Positions 1-6,142 are shown, counted from the first letter of the stretch. The stretch is 6,142 bases of DNA from Zoogloeaceae bacterium (GCA_031281985.1 JAITEO010000037.1:1-6142); one strand, 5' to 3'. Translations and numbers: made by a program. The notes: generated by a model from the sequence alone, not told the origin.

Positions 1-1701
1 CGGCGTATCGCCAAACGACGTGTGCGTGAGCGCGTGCTGGTAGGCCGCGCGCGCCGCCGCGTCGTCCGAACTGCCCGCGCTGACCAGGAGCGCCAGCAGG
101 CAGGCTACATCCGTCGCCAGATGCTCCATCCGCAGGCCGCCGCGACGAGTGCGGGGAAGTCTCAGGGCGCTTTTCAGGATATGCACCAGCGCAAGCTCCA
201 AGGGCGAGAGGCGGCCATCCGCCCGCACCAGCGCGTTGGCGCACTGCATGCAGCGTTGTTTTTCCGGCTCGGTCAAGCCGCCCAGCACGGGCAAGGCCAG
301 ATCCAGAAGCGGCAGGCGGCTGCGCGGGCCGCGCTCCGCCAGCCATGCCGCGCAGTCCTGGACATTCCTGGCAAGCTCCGCGTCATGCGCCGTCGTGAGG
401 ATCGCCAGTTGTTTCTTGCGCAGTTCCGGCGTATCCGTTTCCGCGAACAACAATGCGTAAATGGCGGCCAGCGCGCCCTTGGACGTATGAACGTCCCTTC
501 CCTCCTGCGCGGGCAGGTCGGCGATGAAGGCCTGGGCATAGACCAACTGCGCGGGCGCTTCCAGGCCAATATCCAGAAAGCCGCTGCCGCCGCCTTCGCC
601 TTGTGCCGCCGCCTTTGTCCTTCGCCCGCCCGGCGCGCTTGCCTGCACTTTTTCGAGCGGAATGTTTTCGATGCGGGCAATCCGTTTTTCTATGGGCGGA
701 TGCGTGGCGAACAGGCCGGAAAACAGCGAAAAGCGGCGCATGCCTTCGCCAAAGAACAGGTGGCTGGCTTCTTCCGCCTGCGGATGCTCGATGCGCGTGC
801 CGAATCCGCCCATCATGCGCAGCGCGCCCGCCAGACCATCCGGGTTGCGGGTGAATTGCACGGAAAAGGCGTCCGCCAGGTATTCCCGCTCACGGGAAAT
901 GGCCGCCTTGATGATTTTGCCGAAGAATACGCCAATCGAACCCACCACCACCAGCAGCAGCCCCAGCAGCATCACCTTGCCCCGATCCTTGCTGCGCGAC
1001 GATGGCTGATTGCGCAGGAGGCGGTTGCCGATGACAGTAAGGAACAAGATGCCGTACAACACGCCGATCAGGCGCAGGTTGAGGCGGGTGTCGCCGCTGA
1101 CGATATGGCCGATCTCGTGGCCGATGACGCCCTGCAACTGATCGCGATTGCAGTGTTCGAGCAACCCGCGCGTGACGGCAATCACGCTGTCCGCCGGCTT
1201 CATGCCCGCCGCAAAGGCGTTCATGCCTTCTTCCTCATCCAGCACGAAGACCTTCGGCGCGGGGATTCCGGCGGCAATGGACATTTCATCGACCACATTG
1301 AGCAGGCGGCGTTCCTCGATCTCCGCGGTTTCACGCGCCAAGAGGCGTCCGCCCAGCTCGCTGGCGATGAGCGCGCCGCCCATGCGGGAAATCTGATGGA
1401 TTTTCCAGAGCGAGGCGATTGCAATCGCGCCGCCGACCAGGAGTGTCGTCCAGCCCAGGTATTCCCAGTTGAGAAAGCGCCTCCAGGTGCTCTGCGCCAT
1501 GTTCGCCGCCATGTCCGCGATGCCGGTTTTCGGGTCGATGATGAGGATGGCGTTATCATGCATATACTGTATATGCGGCCCGAACAGGAAGATGACGCCC
1601 AGATAGATGACCAGGATGATGGCGCACACCGCCAACGCGAACCACAGCACCAGCCAGCGGCTGTTGCGCCGCGCCTTGGTCTGCGCGTTGAAGAAATCCA
1701 T
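1..1701 (-). CDS. M48-family membrane zinc metalloprotease with C-terminal helical extension (3' end cut by window edge)
   Basis: This is a membrane-anchored zinc endopeptidase of the M48 (HtpX/Ste24-like) family, probably acting in envelope protein quality control. 567 codons are open from the ATG to the window edge, with no stop. The zinc site is visible: HEIGH at residues 195-199 supplies two His ligands and the catalytic Glu, and REREYLAD (third ligand Glu273) lies 74 residues later. A THPPIEKRI motif typical of the family is at 333-341. Hydrophobic segments lie near 15-41, 82-98, 209-225 and 244-262. A Gly/Ala-rich linker (about 352-374) leads to an extra helical region in which ADGRLSPLE (494-502) recalls TerB-like domains; that resemblance is tentative. 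It starts 27 bases after lemA, and this ATG is the first possible start after the lemA stop. The ribosome site is weak (AGG 11 bases upstream), suggesting coupled translation. Family assignment is firm; the substrate is unknown. Confidence 0.93.
   Translation of the reverse strand, partial: MDFFNAQTKARRNSRWLVLWFALAVCAIILVIYLGVIFLFGPHIQYMHDNAILIIDPKTGIADMAANMAQSTWRRFLNWEYLGWTTLLVGGAIAIASLWKIHQISRMGGALIASELGGRLLARETAEIEERRLLNVVDEMSIAAGIPAPKVFVLDEEEGMNAFAAGMKPADSVIAVTRGLLEHCNRDQLQGVIGHEIGHIVSGDTRLNLRLIGVLYGILFLTVIGNRLLRNQPSSRSKDRGKVMLLGLLLVVVGSIGVFFGKIIKAAISREREYLADAFSVQFTRNPDGLAGALRMMGGFGTRIEHPQAEEASHLFFGEGMRRFSLFSGLFATHPPIEKRIARIENIPLEKVQASAPGGRRTKAAAQGEGGGSGFLDIGLEAPAQLVYAQAFIADLPAQEGRDVHTSKGALAAIYALLFAETDTPELRKKQLAILTTAHDAELARNVQDCAAWLAERGPRSRLPLLDLALPVLGGLTEPEKQRCMQCANALVRADGRLSPLELALVHILKSALRLPRTRRGGLRMEHLATDVACLLALLVSAGSSDDAAARAAYQHALTHTSFGDTP
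1560..1576. repeat. AT-rich perfect palindrome inside the M48 gene
   Basis: GCATATACTGTATATGC has two 8-base arms around a central T. It codes for residues around HIQYM, just after the first membrane helix of the protease. It stands out as AT-rich in a GC-rich gene. It may be chance or an internal operator-like site; it does not match the LexA spacing CTGT-N8-ACAG. Confidence 0.4.
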
Positions 1702-1728
1702 GCCGGAGACGACCTGGGAAAAGCGGAC

Positions 1729-2322
1729 TTAGGAGAACTTGACTTGCACGTTCTGACGCGCAGCCGGCGTATCCGTCTCCCACTGCGTCGCCGGCTTGAA
1801 GCCGAAGGGCGCGGCGAACAGCACGCTCGGAAAACGCTCGCGCTGGATGTTGTAGTGCATCACCGCGTCGTTGTACGCCTGGCGGGAAAAGGAAATGCGG
1901 TTTTCCGTGGAAGCGAGTTCTTCCTGCAATTGCAGCATGTTTTCGTTGGCCTTGAGATCGGGATAGGCTTCGGAGAGCGCGAAGAATTTGGTCAGAAGAC
2001 CGGCAAGCCCGCTTTCCGCCGCCGCCAGTTCCGCCATTGCGCCGGGGTCCTGCGCCACTTTCTTTGCCGCCGCCTGCGCGCCGTTGCGCGCGGCAATCAC
2101 CGCCGTCAGCGTTTCGCGCTCGTGCTGCATGTAGCCCTTGGCGGTCTCGACCAGATTGGGAATCAGGTCATAGCGCCGCTGCAACTGCACATCAATCTGG
2201 GAAAAGGCGTTCTTCATCTGGTTGGCCAACGCCACCAGACCGTTGTAGATGACAATCACCCCGATCACGCCAAGCACCACGATGCCAAGCACCACCCAAA
2301 AAACAATGCGAATACCGTCCAT
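1729..2322 (-). CDS. lemA: LemA family membrane protein
   Basis: This 197-residue protein is of normal length for LemA, a widespread family of unclear biochemical role. It has one N-terminal membrane helix (about residues 5-26) and a long helical domain outside it. Family hallmarks are easy to read: YNGLVALANQ just after the helix, IDVQLQRRYDLIPNLVETAKGY with the conserved RR and PNLVE, then QEELASTENRISFSRQAYND and YNIQRERFPS towards the C terminus. The ATG at 2322 was chosen because AAGGGAG lies 8 bases upstream and the membrane helix follows at once. The same frame stays open for 136 codons further upstream, but only by running through the repeat element, and that extension has no LemA character. 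The gene precedes the M48 protease on the same strand by 27 bases. LemA genes commonly sit beside M48 or TPM-domain genes, so an operon is likely. Confidence 0.95.
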   Translation of the reverse strand: MDGIRIVFWVVLGIVVLGVIGVIVIYNGLVALANQMKNAFSQIDVQLQRRYDLIPNLVETAKGYMQHERETLTAVIAARNGAQAAAKKVAQDPGAMAELAAAESGLAGLLTKFFALSEAYPDLKANENMLQLQEELASTENRISFSRQAYNDAVMHYNIQRERFPSVLFAAPFGFKPATQWETDTPAARQNVQVKFS

Positions 2323-2330
2323 GACCGAAT

Positions 2331-2337
2331 CTCCCTT
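2331..2337 (-). promoter_or_regulatory. Ribosome binding site of lemA
   Basis: Read on the minus strand, AAGGGAG lies 8 bases before the ATG at 2322. It is a good Shine-Dalgarno match at good spacing. It fixes the LemA start and argues against the upstream extension of the open frame. Confidence 0.75.
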
Positions 2338-2366
2338 GATGAAAGACAAGAAAACCTGCGGCGAAA

Positions 2367-2394
2367 AGTGTAAAGCAATGTCAGGAAATAGCAA
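2367..2394 (-). promoter_or_regulatory. Candidate sigma-70 promoter of lemA
   Basis: On the minus strand TTGCTA (-35; 4 of 6 consensus) and TACACT (-10; 4 of 6) are separated by 16 bases. They lie in the most AT-rich stretch upstream of lemA and would start transcription near 2360, giving a leader of roughly 38 bases. The match is only moderate and is a sequence-based guess, but position and local base composition fit. Confidence 0.38.
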
Positions 2395-2396
2395 CA

Positions 2397-2420
2397 CTGT
2401 TTTTGGGGACTGTTTTGGGG
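2397..2420. repeat. Short direct repeat CTGTTTTTGGGG / CTGTTTTGGGG
   Basis: Two near-identical copies stand almost head to tail: 2397-2408 and 2410-2420, differing by one T. They sit between the candidate lemA -35 box and the left end of the inverted-repeat element. They could be a paired protein-binding site upstream of lemA, or a scar of the neighbouring element. The sequence alone cannot decide. Confidence 0.5.
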
Positions 2421-2424
2421 GGCG

Positions 2425-2591
2425 GAAGACAGAGGACAGAGCGCTCGCTGCGCTCGCTTTGTGGTCTGTATCCAGTAGTCCGTGGGCGCGTGTTGGGCGG
2501 GATGTGCTCCGTAGGTTCGTTCTGATTACAGAATACAGCGTACAAAGGCCGAAGGCCGCTCTGTCTTCTGTCCTCTGTCTTCTGTCTTCTG
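2425..2591. repeat. Long imperfect inverted-repeat element built on 7-base units (MITE/REP-like)
   Basis: The left arm (2425-2480) and right arm (2524-2591) are imperfect reverse complements. The outer 19 bases, GAAGACAGAGGACAGAGCG, match the right end (2557-2582) exactly except for one extra 7-base unit. After that each arm carries its own different small hairpin: GAGCG-loop-CGCTC at 2439-2455, and GGCC-GAA-GGCC at 2547-2557. Pairing then resumes between 2458-2480 and 2524-2546, with 17 Watson-Crick and 2 G-T pairs out of 23. A 43-base centre (2481-2523) is left over. There is no transposase and no obvious target-site duplication. The element fills most of the lemA-maeB gap and carries no credible gene. 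A dispersed non-autonomous repeat is the most likely reading; a structured RNA or regulatory site is possible. Confidence 0.7.
2561..2591. repeat. Heptanucleotide tandem repeat CTGTCTT (4.4 copies)
   Basis: The units read CTGTCTT, CTGTCCT, CTGTCTT, CTGTCTT and then CTG, so four complete 7-base units with a single C/T change in the second. This is the right tip of the inverted-repeat element. The left tip holds the same unit in opposite orientation with one fewer copy. A unit-number difference between the two arms suggests gain or loss by slippage. Confidence 0.85.
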
Positions 2592-2638
2592 AACCAGCAA
2601 TTGCCATATGTCGTGACTTGCAGTAGTCTTCCGAGTTT

Positions 2639-2656
2639 CCTTGCGCCAAGGCAAGG
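2639..2656 (+). other. Small inverted repeat in the maeB leader
   Basis: CCTTGC and GCAAGG form a 6-bp stem around a 6-base loop. The hairpin ends 12 bases before the maeB ribosome binding site. It could influence translation or mRNA stability, but a stem this short may be chance. Confidence 0.3.
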
Positions 2657-2668
2657 GCGTTCAAGTAC

Positions 2669-2673
2669 GAGGA
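2669..2673 (+). promoter_or_regulatory. Ribosome binding site of maeB
   Basis: GAGGA lies 5 bases before the ATG at 2679 and decides the start. The same frame is open further upstream to a TTG at 2601, but that extension would add 26 residues unlike malic enzyme N termini and has no comparable site in front of it. Confidence 0.7.
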
Positions 2674-2678
2674 TCCGC

Positions 2679-4952
2679 ATGAAAAAGGATTTGCGCGAAG
2701 CCGCGCTGGAGTATCACCGTCATCCAACACCGGGCAAGATTTCCATTTTCCCTACCAAGGGGCTGACCAATCAGCGCGATTTGGCGCTGGCCTATTCGCC
2801 GGGCGTGGCCGCGCCTTGCGACGCCATTGTCGAAAATCCGGCGGCGGCGGCGGAATACACTTCGCGCGCGAATCTGGTGGGCGTCGTCACCAATGGCACC
2901 GCCGTGCTGGGTCTGGGCAACATCGGCCCGCTCGCCGCCAAGCCAGTGATGGAAGGCAAGGGGTGCCTGTTCAAGAAATTCGCCGATATCGACGTGTTCG
3001 ACATCGAGCTGGCCGAAAATGACCCGGACAAGCTGATCGACATCATCGCCTCGCTCGAACCCACGCTGGGCGGCGTCAATCTCGAGGACATCAAGGCGCC
3101 GGAGTGCTTTTATATCGAAAACAAACTGAAGGAACGGATGCAGATTCCGGTCTTTCACGATGACCAGCACGGCACCGCCATCATTTCCGCCGCCGCCATG
3201 CTGAACGGTCTCAAGGTCGTCGACAAGAAAATCGGGGAAATTCGCATCGTCTGCTCCGGCGCGGGCGCGGCGGCGATTTCCTGCCTGGACCTGTGGTGTC
3301 GCCTGGGGGTGAACAGGGAAAACATCACCGTCTGCGACTCCAAGGGCGTAATCTGGGTGGGGCGCGACGAAAAGCTCGACGCTTCCAAGGCGCGTTACGC
3401 GCAGAAGACCGAGGCGCGCACCCTGGGCGACGCCATCGTCGGCGCAGACGTGTTCCTCGGTCTTTCCACCGCAGGCGTGTTGAAGCCGGAAATGCTGACG
3501 GGCATGGCGGCAAATCCGCTGGTTTTCGCGCTCGCCAATCCCACGCCGGAAATCATGCCGGAGGAAGCCAAGGAGGTGCGGCCGGACGCCATCATCGCCA
3601 CCGGGCGTTCCGACTATCCCAACCAGGTCAATAACGTGCTCTGTTTCCCCTTCATTTTCCGGGGGGCGCTGGATGTGGGCGCGACGCGCATCACCGTGGA
3701 AATGAAGCTCGCCTGCGTACACGCGATCGCCGCCATGGCCGAGGCGGAAGTTTCCGACGAGGTGGCGGTGGCCTATCCCGGCCATCAACTGGAATTCGGC
3801 CGCGAATACCTGATCCCCAAACCCTTCGATCCGCGCCTGATCGTGCGCATCGCGCCAGCTGTGGCGCGGGCGGCGATGGATGCCGGCGTCGCCACCCGCC
3901 CGATTGCGGATTGGGACGCCTATCGCCAGCATCTGACCGAATACGTCTATCAGACCGGCGCGGGGATGCGCGCCATCTTCCAGGCGGCGCGGCAAATGCC
4001 CAGCCGGCGGGTGCTCTATGCCGAGGGCGAGGACGTGCGCGTGTTGCGCGCCGTACAGATCGTGCGCGAGGAAAAGCTGGCGCATCCCATCCTCATCGGG
4101 CGCGCCCAGATCATCAACCGGAACCTGCAAAAGACCAATCTGAAAATCCTCCCCGGCGTGGATTTCGAGATCATCGACCCGGACAGCAACGCCTATTACC
4201 AGGAATGCTGGCAGACCTATCACCAGTTGATGAAACGCCAGGGCGTCACGGTGGATATGGCCAAATTGCGCGTGCGCTCCGATTACACGGCGCTGGGCGC
4301 GCTGCTGGTGCGCCTGGGACATGCCGAAGGGCTGATCTGCGGGCTTTCCGGACATTTTGATCTGCATTTGCGCGAAGTCGATGAAATCATCGGCAAAGCG
4401 CCGGGACACAGCACCCTGGCGGCAATGAACCATCTGTTGCTGCCGGGACGCTCGCTGTTCATCTGCGACACGCATGTCAACGAAAACCCGGACGCGCAGC
4501 AATTGGCCGACATCACCCTGATGGCCGCCGAAACCGTGCGCCGTTTCGGGGTCACGCCGAAAATCGCGCTGTTGTCGCATTCCAATTTCGGTTCCGCGCA
4601 ATCGGCTTCCGCCCTCAAGATGCGCAAGGCGCTGGCGCTTGTGCGCGAAAAAGCGCCGGGGCTGGAAATCGACGGGGAAATGCACGGCGACACCGCGCTT
4701 TCCGAGCACGTGCGCCAGTTCTCCGACCCGGATTCGCCGCTGAAGGGCGAGGCCAACATCCTGATCATGCCCAACCTCGACGCCGCCAACATTTCCTACA
4801 ACCTGTTGAAGATGACGGGCGGCGATGGCGTCACCATCGGCCCCATCCTGATGGGCGCGGCCAAGCCGGTGCATGTGCTCACGCCCGCCGCCTCGGTGCG
4901 GCGCGTGGTCAATCTCACGGCGCTGGTCACCACGGAAAAAATCCGCGAATAA
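2679..4952 (+). CDS. maeB: NADP-dependent malic enzyme (MaeB type) with C-terminal phosphotransacetylase-like domain
   Basis: This cytoplasmic enzyme oxidatively decarboxylates malate to pyruvate and CO2, normally reducing NADP+. The 757-residue length is normal for MaeB. Residues 1-425 are the malic enzyme part. Tyr39 in LAYSPGVA and Lys94 in [10 protein letters not shown] are the likely catalytic pair. Glu136-Asp137 (LEDIKAPEC) and Asp162 (HDDQHGTA) are the metal ligands. The GAGAAA nucleotide loop is at 194-199, ANPTPE at 286-291 and YPNQVNN at 313-319. Residues from about 430 are the PTA_PTB domain, with [19 protein letters not shown] as its clearest block. In studied MaeB proteins this domain serves acetyl-CoA regulation and does not make acetyl phosphate. 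The gene stands alone: repeat element and divergent lemA upstream, strong terminator downstream. No frameshift or missing key residue was seen. Cofactor preference is inferred from family. Confidence 0.97.
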   Translation: MKKDLREAALEYHRHPTPGKISIFPTKGLTNQRDLALAYSPGVAAPCDAIVENPAAAAEYTSRANLVGVVTNGTAVLGLGNIGPLAAKPVMEGKGCLFKKFADIDVFDIELAENDPDKLIDIIASLEPTLGGVNLEDIKAPECFYIENKLKERMQIPVFHDDQHGTAIISAAAMLNGLKVVDKKIGEIRIVCSGAGAAAISCLDLWCRLGVNRENITVCDSKGVIWVGRDEKLDASKARYAQKTEARTLGDAIVGADVFLGLSTAGVLKPEMLTGMAANPLVFALANPTPEIMPEEAKEVRPDAIIATGRSDYPNQVNNVLCFPFIFRGALDVGATRITVEMKLACVHAIAAMAEAEVSDEVAVAYPGHQLEFGREYLIPKPFDPRLIVRIAPAVARAAMDAGVATRPIADWDAYRQHLTEYVYQTGAGMRAIFQAARQMPSRRVLYAEGEDVRVLRAVQIVREEKLAHPILIGRAQIINRNLQKTNLKILPGVDFEIIDPDSNAYYQECWQTYHQLMKRQGVTVDMAKLRVRSDYTALGALLVRLGHAEGLICGLSGHFDLHLREVDEIIGKAPGHSTLAAMNHLLLPGRSLFICDTHVNENPDAQQLADITLMAAETVRRFGVTPKIALLSHSNFGSAQSASALKMRKALALVREKAPGLEIDGEMHGDTALSEHVRQFSDPDSPLKGEANILIMPNLDAANISYNLLKMTGGDGVTIGPILMGAAKPVHVLTPAASVRRVVNLTALVTTEKIRE

Positions 4953-4968
4953 AAGCGGCCCGTGTTCG

Positions 4969-5020
4969 GAAAGCGCCAAAAAGCGATCCCCTACTTTTTG
5001 GCGCTTTCTTATGTTTTAAT
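4969..5020 (+). terminator. Rho-independent terminator after maeB
   Basis: GAAAGCGCCAAAAAG (4969-4983) and CTTTTTGGCGCTTTC (4994-5008) form a perfect 15-bp stem around a 10-base loop. A T-rich tail, TTATGTTTTAAT, follows. The stem begins 17 bases after the maeB stop codon. It should end the maeB transcript and isolate the next gene. The T tract is interrupted, so termination may be incomplete. Confidence 0.85.
5012..5020 (+). promoter_or_regulatory. Candidate extended -10 promoter for the DHH gene
   Basis: TGT followed by TTTAAT (5 of 6 match to TATAAT) forms an extended -10 motif. No convincing -35 is present, as the upstream position falls inside the terminator stem. Transcription would start near 5027 and leave a leader of about 23 bases containing the GGAG ribosome site (5038-5041). 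This is a sequence-based guess supported by the terminator just upstream, which makes a separate promoter necessary. Confidence 0.4.
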
Positions 5021-5049
5021 AGGTTTCCAACAGCCCCGGAGAATCCCCA

Positions 5050-5979
5050 ATGAGCCATGAAAAATTCCGCCTGGTGACCCGCAGCGACTTCGATGGTCTG
5101 GTCTGCGCCGTCCTCTTCAATGAACTTGGCATGATCGACGACATCAAGTTCGTGCATCCCAAGGACATGCAGGATGGAAAAATCGACATCAATTTCCGCG
5201 ACATCACCACCAACCTGCCCTACGTGCCGGAGGCGCATCTTTCCTTCGACCATCATCTTTCGGAAACGCTGAGAAATACCGGCGAGCGCAAGAACCACAT
5301 CATCGACGCCAACGCCCCTTCCGCCGCGCGGGTGGTCTATGACTATTACGGCGGCAAATCCGCCTTTCCGGCCGTTTCCGAAGAAATGATGGTGGCGGTA
5401 GACAAGGCGGACAGCGCCCAATTCACGCGCGAGGAAATTCTCGAGCCGAAGGACTGGGTGTTGCTCAACTACCTGATGGACGCGCGCACCGGCCTGGGAC
5501 GCTTTCGCGATTTCCGCATCAGCAATTACGCGCTGATGATGGATTTGATCAAGTATTGCAGGAACCACACGATCGGCGAGATTCTCAACCTGCCCGACGT
5601 GCGCGAACGCATGGAGCTTTATTTCGAGCACGCCGAAAAAGCCAAGGAACAGATCAACCGCTGCGCCAAGGTCTACAAGAACCTGGTGGTGCTCGACCTG
5701 CGCGCCGAAGACCCCATCTACGCCACGAACCGCTTCACGGTGTACGCCCTGTTCCCGCAGGTCAACATCTCCATTCATTGCATGTGGGGACTGCAAAAAC
5801 AGAACACCGTGTTTGCCGTCGGCAAATCCATCCTGGATCGCAGCAGCAAGACCAACGTCGGCGAATTGATGCTCGCCTACGGCGGCGGCGGCCACGTCGC
5901 CGCCGGCACCTGCCAGATCGCCAACGATCAGGCCGACGCCGTGCTGCAAAAACTCATCGCCCAAATCACCGCGGATTGA
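5050..5979 (+). CDS. DHH/DHHA1-family phosphoesterase
   Basis: This 309-residue cytoplasmic protein belongs to the DHH superfamily of metal-dependent phosphoesterases, which includes RecJ, NrnA-type oligoribonucleases and cyclic-dinucleotide or polyphosphate hydrolases. The N-terminal half carries the metal motifs: RSDFDG (Asp13, Asp15), Asp39 in HPKDMQDG, FDHH at 66-69 giving the family name, and VDKADS (Asp118, Asp121). The C-terminal DHHA1 half ends with YGGGGHVAAG at 277-286, the usual substrate-binding loop. No membrane segment or signal peptide is seen. The ATG follows GGAG by 8 bases, and the length is close to NrnA-type proteins. The first motif (DFDG) differs from the usual NrnA form. 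Relatives are sometimes labelled exopolyphosphatase, but the substrate cannot be told from sequence. The gene appears to be expressed separately from maeB, because a strong terminator lies between them. Confidence 0.9.
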   Translation: MSHEKFRLVTRSDFDGLVCAVLFNELGMIDDIKFVHPKDMQDGKIDINFRDITTNLPYVPEAHLSFDHHLSETLRNTGERKNHIIDANAPSAARVVYDYYGGKSAFPAVSEEMMVAVDKADSAQFTREEILEPKDWVLLNYLMDARTGLGRFRDFRISNYALMMDLIKYCRNHTIGEILNLPDVRERMELYFEHAEKAKEQINRCAKVYKNLVVLDLRAEDPIYATNRFTVYALFPQVNISIHCMWGLQKQNTVFAVGKSILDRSSKTNVGELMLAYGGGGHVAAGTCQIANDQADAVLQKLIAQITAD

Positions 5980-5984
5980 AGAGA

Positions 5985-6014
5985 CGGCAAAAAGTAAAAC
6001 GCCACTTTTTGTCG
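5985..6014 (+). terminator. Stem-loop directly after the DHH gene, possible terminator
   Basis: CGGCAAAAAGT (5985-5995) pairs with ACTTTTTGTCG (6004-6014): 11 bp with one G-T pair and an 8-base loop. The stem begins 5 bases after the stop codon. No T tract follows the stem, so classical intrinsic termination is doubtful. It may act as a 3'-end stabiliser or as a weak terminator. Confidence 0.5.
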
Positions 6015-6025
6015 GACTATCTTGG

Positions 6026-6058
6026 GGTTTGAAGCCAGGCAAAGCCTGGCTTCGAACC
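6026..6058. repeat. 15-bp palindromic hairpin, REP-like
   Basis: GGTTTGAAGCCAGGC (6026-6040), loop AAA, then GCCTGGCTTCGAACC (6044-6058) pair along 15 positions with a single G-T. The core GAAGCCAGGC/GCCTGGCTTC is perfect. There is no T tract on either side, so it is more like a repetitive extragenic palindrome than a plain terminator. It could still mark the 3' end of a gene converging from beyond the right edge. Confidence 0.6.
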
Positions 6059-6103
6059 GTGCAAACCCAACGCAAAACCAACGCGGCCAGCACGCTCTCG
6101 TAG

Positions 6104-6122
6104 GGGCGCGCTGAGCGCGCCC
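6104..6122. repeat. GC-only palindrome near the right edge
   Basis: GGGCGCGC (6104-6111) and GCGCGCCC (6115-6122) form a perfect 8-bp stem with loop TGA. It sits within GTAGGGGCGCGC, a style often seen in dispersed intergenic palindromes. The flanking sequence to the window end shows no gene. The element may continue past the edge. Confidence 0.5.
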
Positions 6123-6142
6123 GTCGGCCGTCACGCGGCGGA

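Noticed and set aside
22..2373. A 783-codon open frame on the plus strand opposite lemA and the M48 gene
   Set aside because: It is codon-aligned antisense to two clearly recognised genes. Its translation is rich in Arg, His and Gln with no domain character, as expected for the reverse of GC-rich coding sequence.
2425..2591. CRISPR array
   Set aside because: The repeats are 7-base tandem units with no spacers, and the larger structure is an inverted repeat.
2249..2626. Small plus-strand frame across the lemA start and the repeat element
   Set aside because: Its translation is composed of repeat-derived sequence and antisense lemA, with no ribosome site or conserved motif seen.
2601..2629. 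Possible maeB promoter TTGCCA - 17 bases - TAGTCT
   Set aside because: The -35 is fair but the -10 matches only 3 of 6 positions. The true maeB promoter was not identified and may lie within or next to the repeat element.
2601..2678. TTG start giving a longer malic enzyme
   Set aside because: The extra 26 residues are unlike the family N terminus, and GAGGA stands 5 bases before the ATG at 2679.
2323..2730. Extension of the LemA frame by 136 codons upstream
   Set aside because: It runs through the repeat element and antisense to the maeB start. The ribosome site and membrane helix place the real start at 2322.
2661..4979. A 772-codon open frame on the minus strand covering all of maeB
   Set aside because: maeB has intact catalytic motifs throughout. 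The antisense product shows no recognisable motif and would overlap the terminator, so it is a shadow.
5928..6134. Minus-strand 68-codon frame at the right edge
   Set aside because: It overlaps the end of the DHH gene and three palindromes, and its sequence has no recognisable protein character.

Overview
The window is GC-rich chromosomal DNA with four protein-coding genes. They are normal-length housekeeping types, apart from one cut by the left edge. The MaeB-type malic enzyme, the LemA/M48 pair and the style of the intergenic repeats suggest a proteobacterium, most likely a betaproteobacterium (Rhodocyclales/Nitrosomonadales-like). That placement is inferred from protein character and was not tested by any search.

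Layout: positions 1-2322 hold a minus-strand pair, lemA followed by an M48-family membrane zinc metalloprotease that runs off the left edge. Positions 2323-2678 are a 356-base divergent intergenic region. It carries a probable lemA promoter, a short direct repeat and a 167-base imperfect inverted-repeat element built largely from 7-base units. Positions 2679-4952 encode a full-length MaeB-type malic enzyme with its C-terminal phosphotransacetylase-like domain. A strong 15-bp stem-loop terminator follows, and its U-rich tail overlaps a likely extended -10 promoter for the next gene. Positions 5050-5979 encode a DHH/DHHA1 phosphoesterase. The last 160 bases hold no recognisable gene but contain three separate inverted repeats.

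The genes appear to form three transcription units. lemA and the M48 protease read leftwards and probably belong to one envelope-associated operon. maeB reads rightwards as a single gene, converting malate to pyruvate for NADPH and anaplerotic balance. The DHH phosphoesterase also reads rightwards from its own promoter. Nothing links maeB and the DHH gene in one pathway beyond adjacency.

I found no clear new multi-gene system. The most unusual item is the heptad-based inverted-repeat element at 2425-2591, which looks like a dispersed non-autonomous element. The run of palindromes after the DHH gene comes next. The very long antisense open frames opposite lemA/M48 and opposite maeB are codon-aligned shadows in GC-rich DNA.
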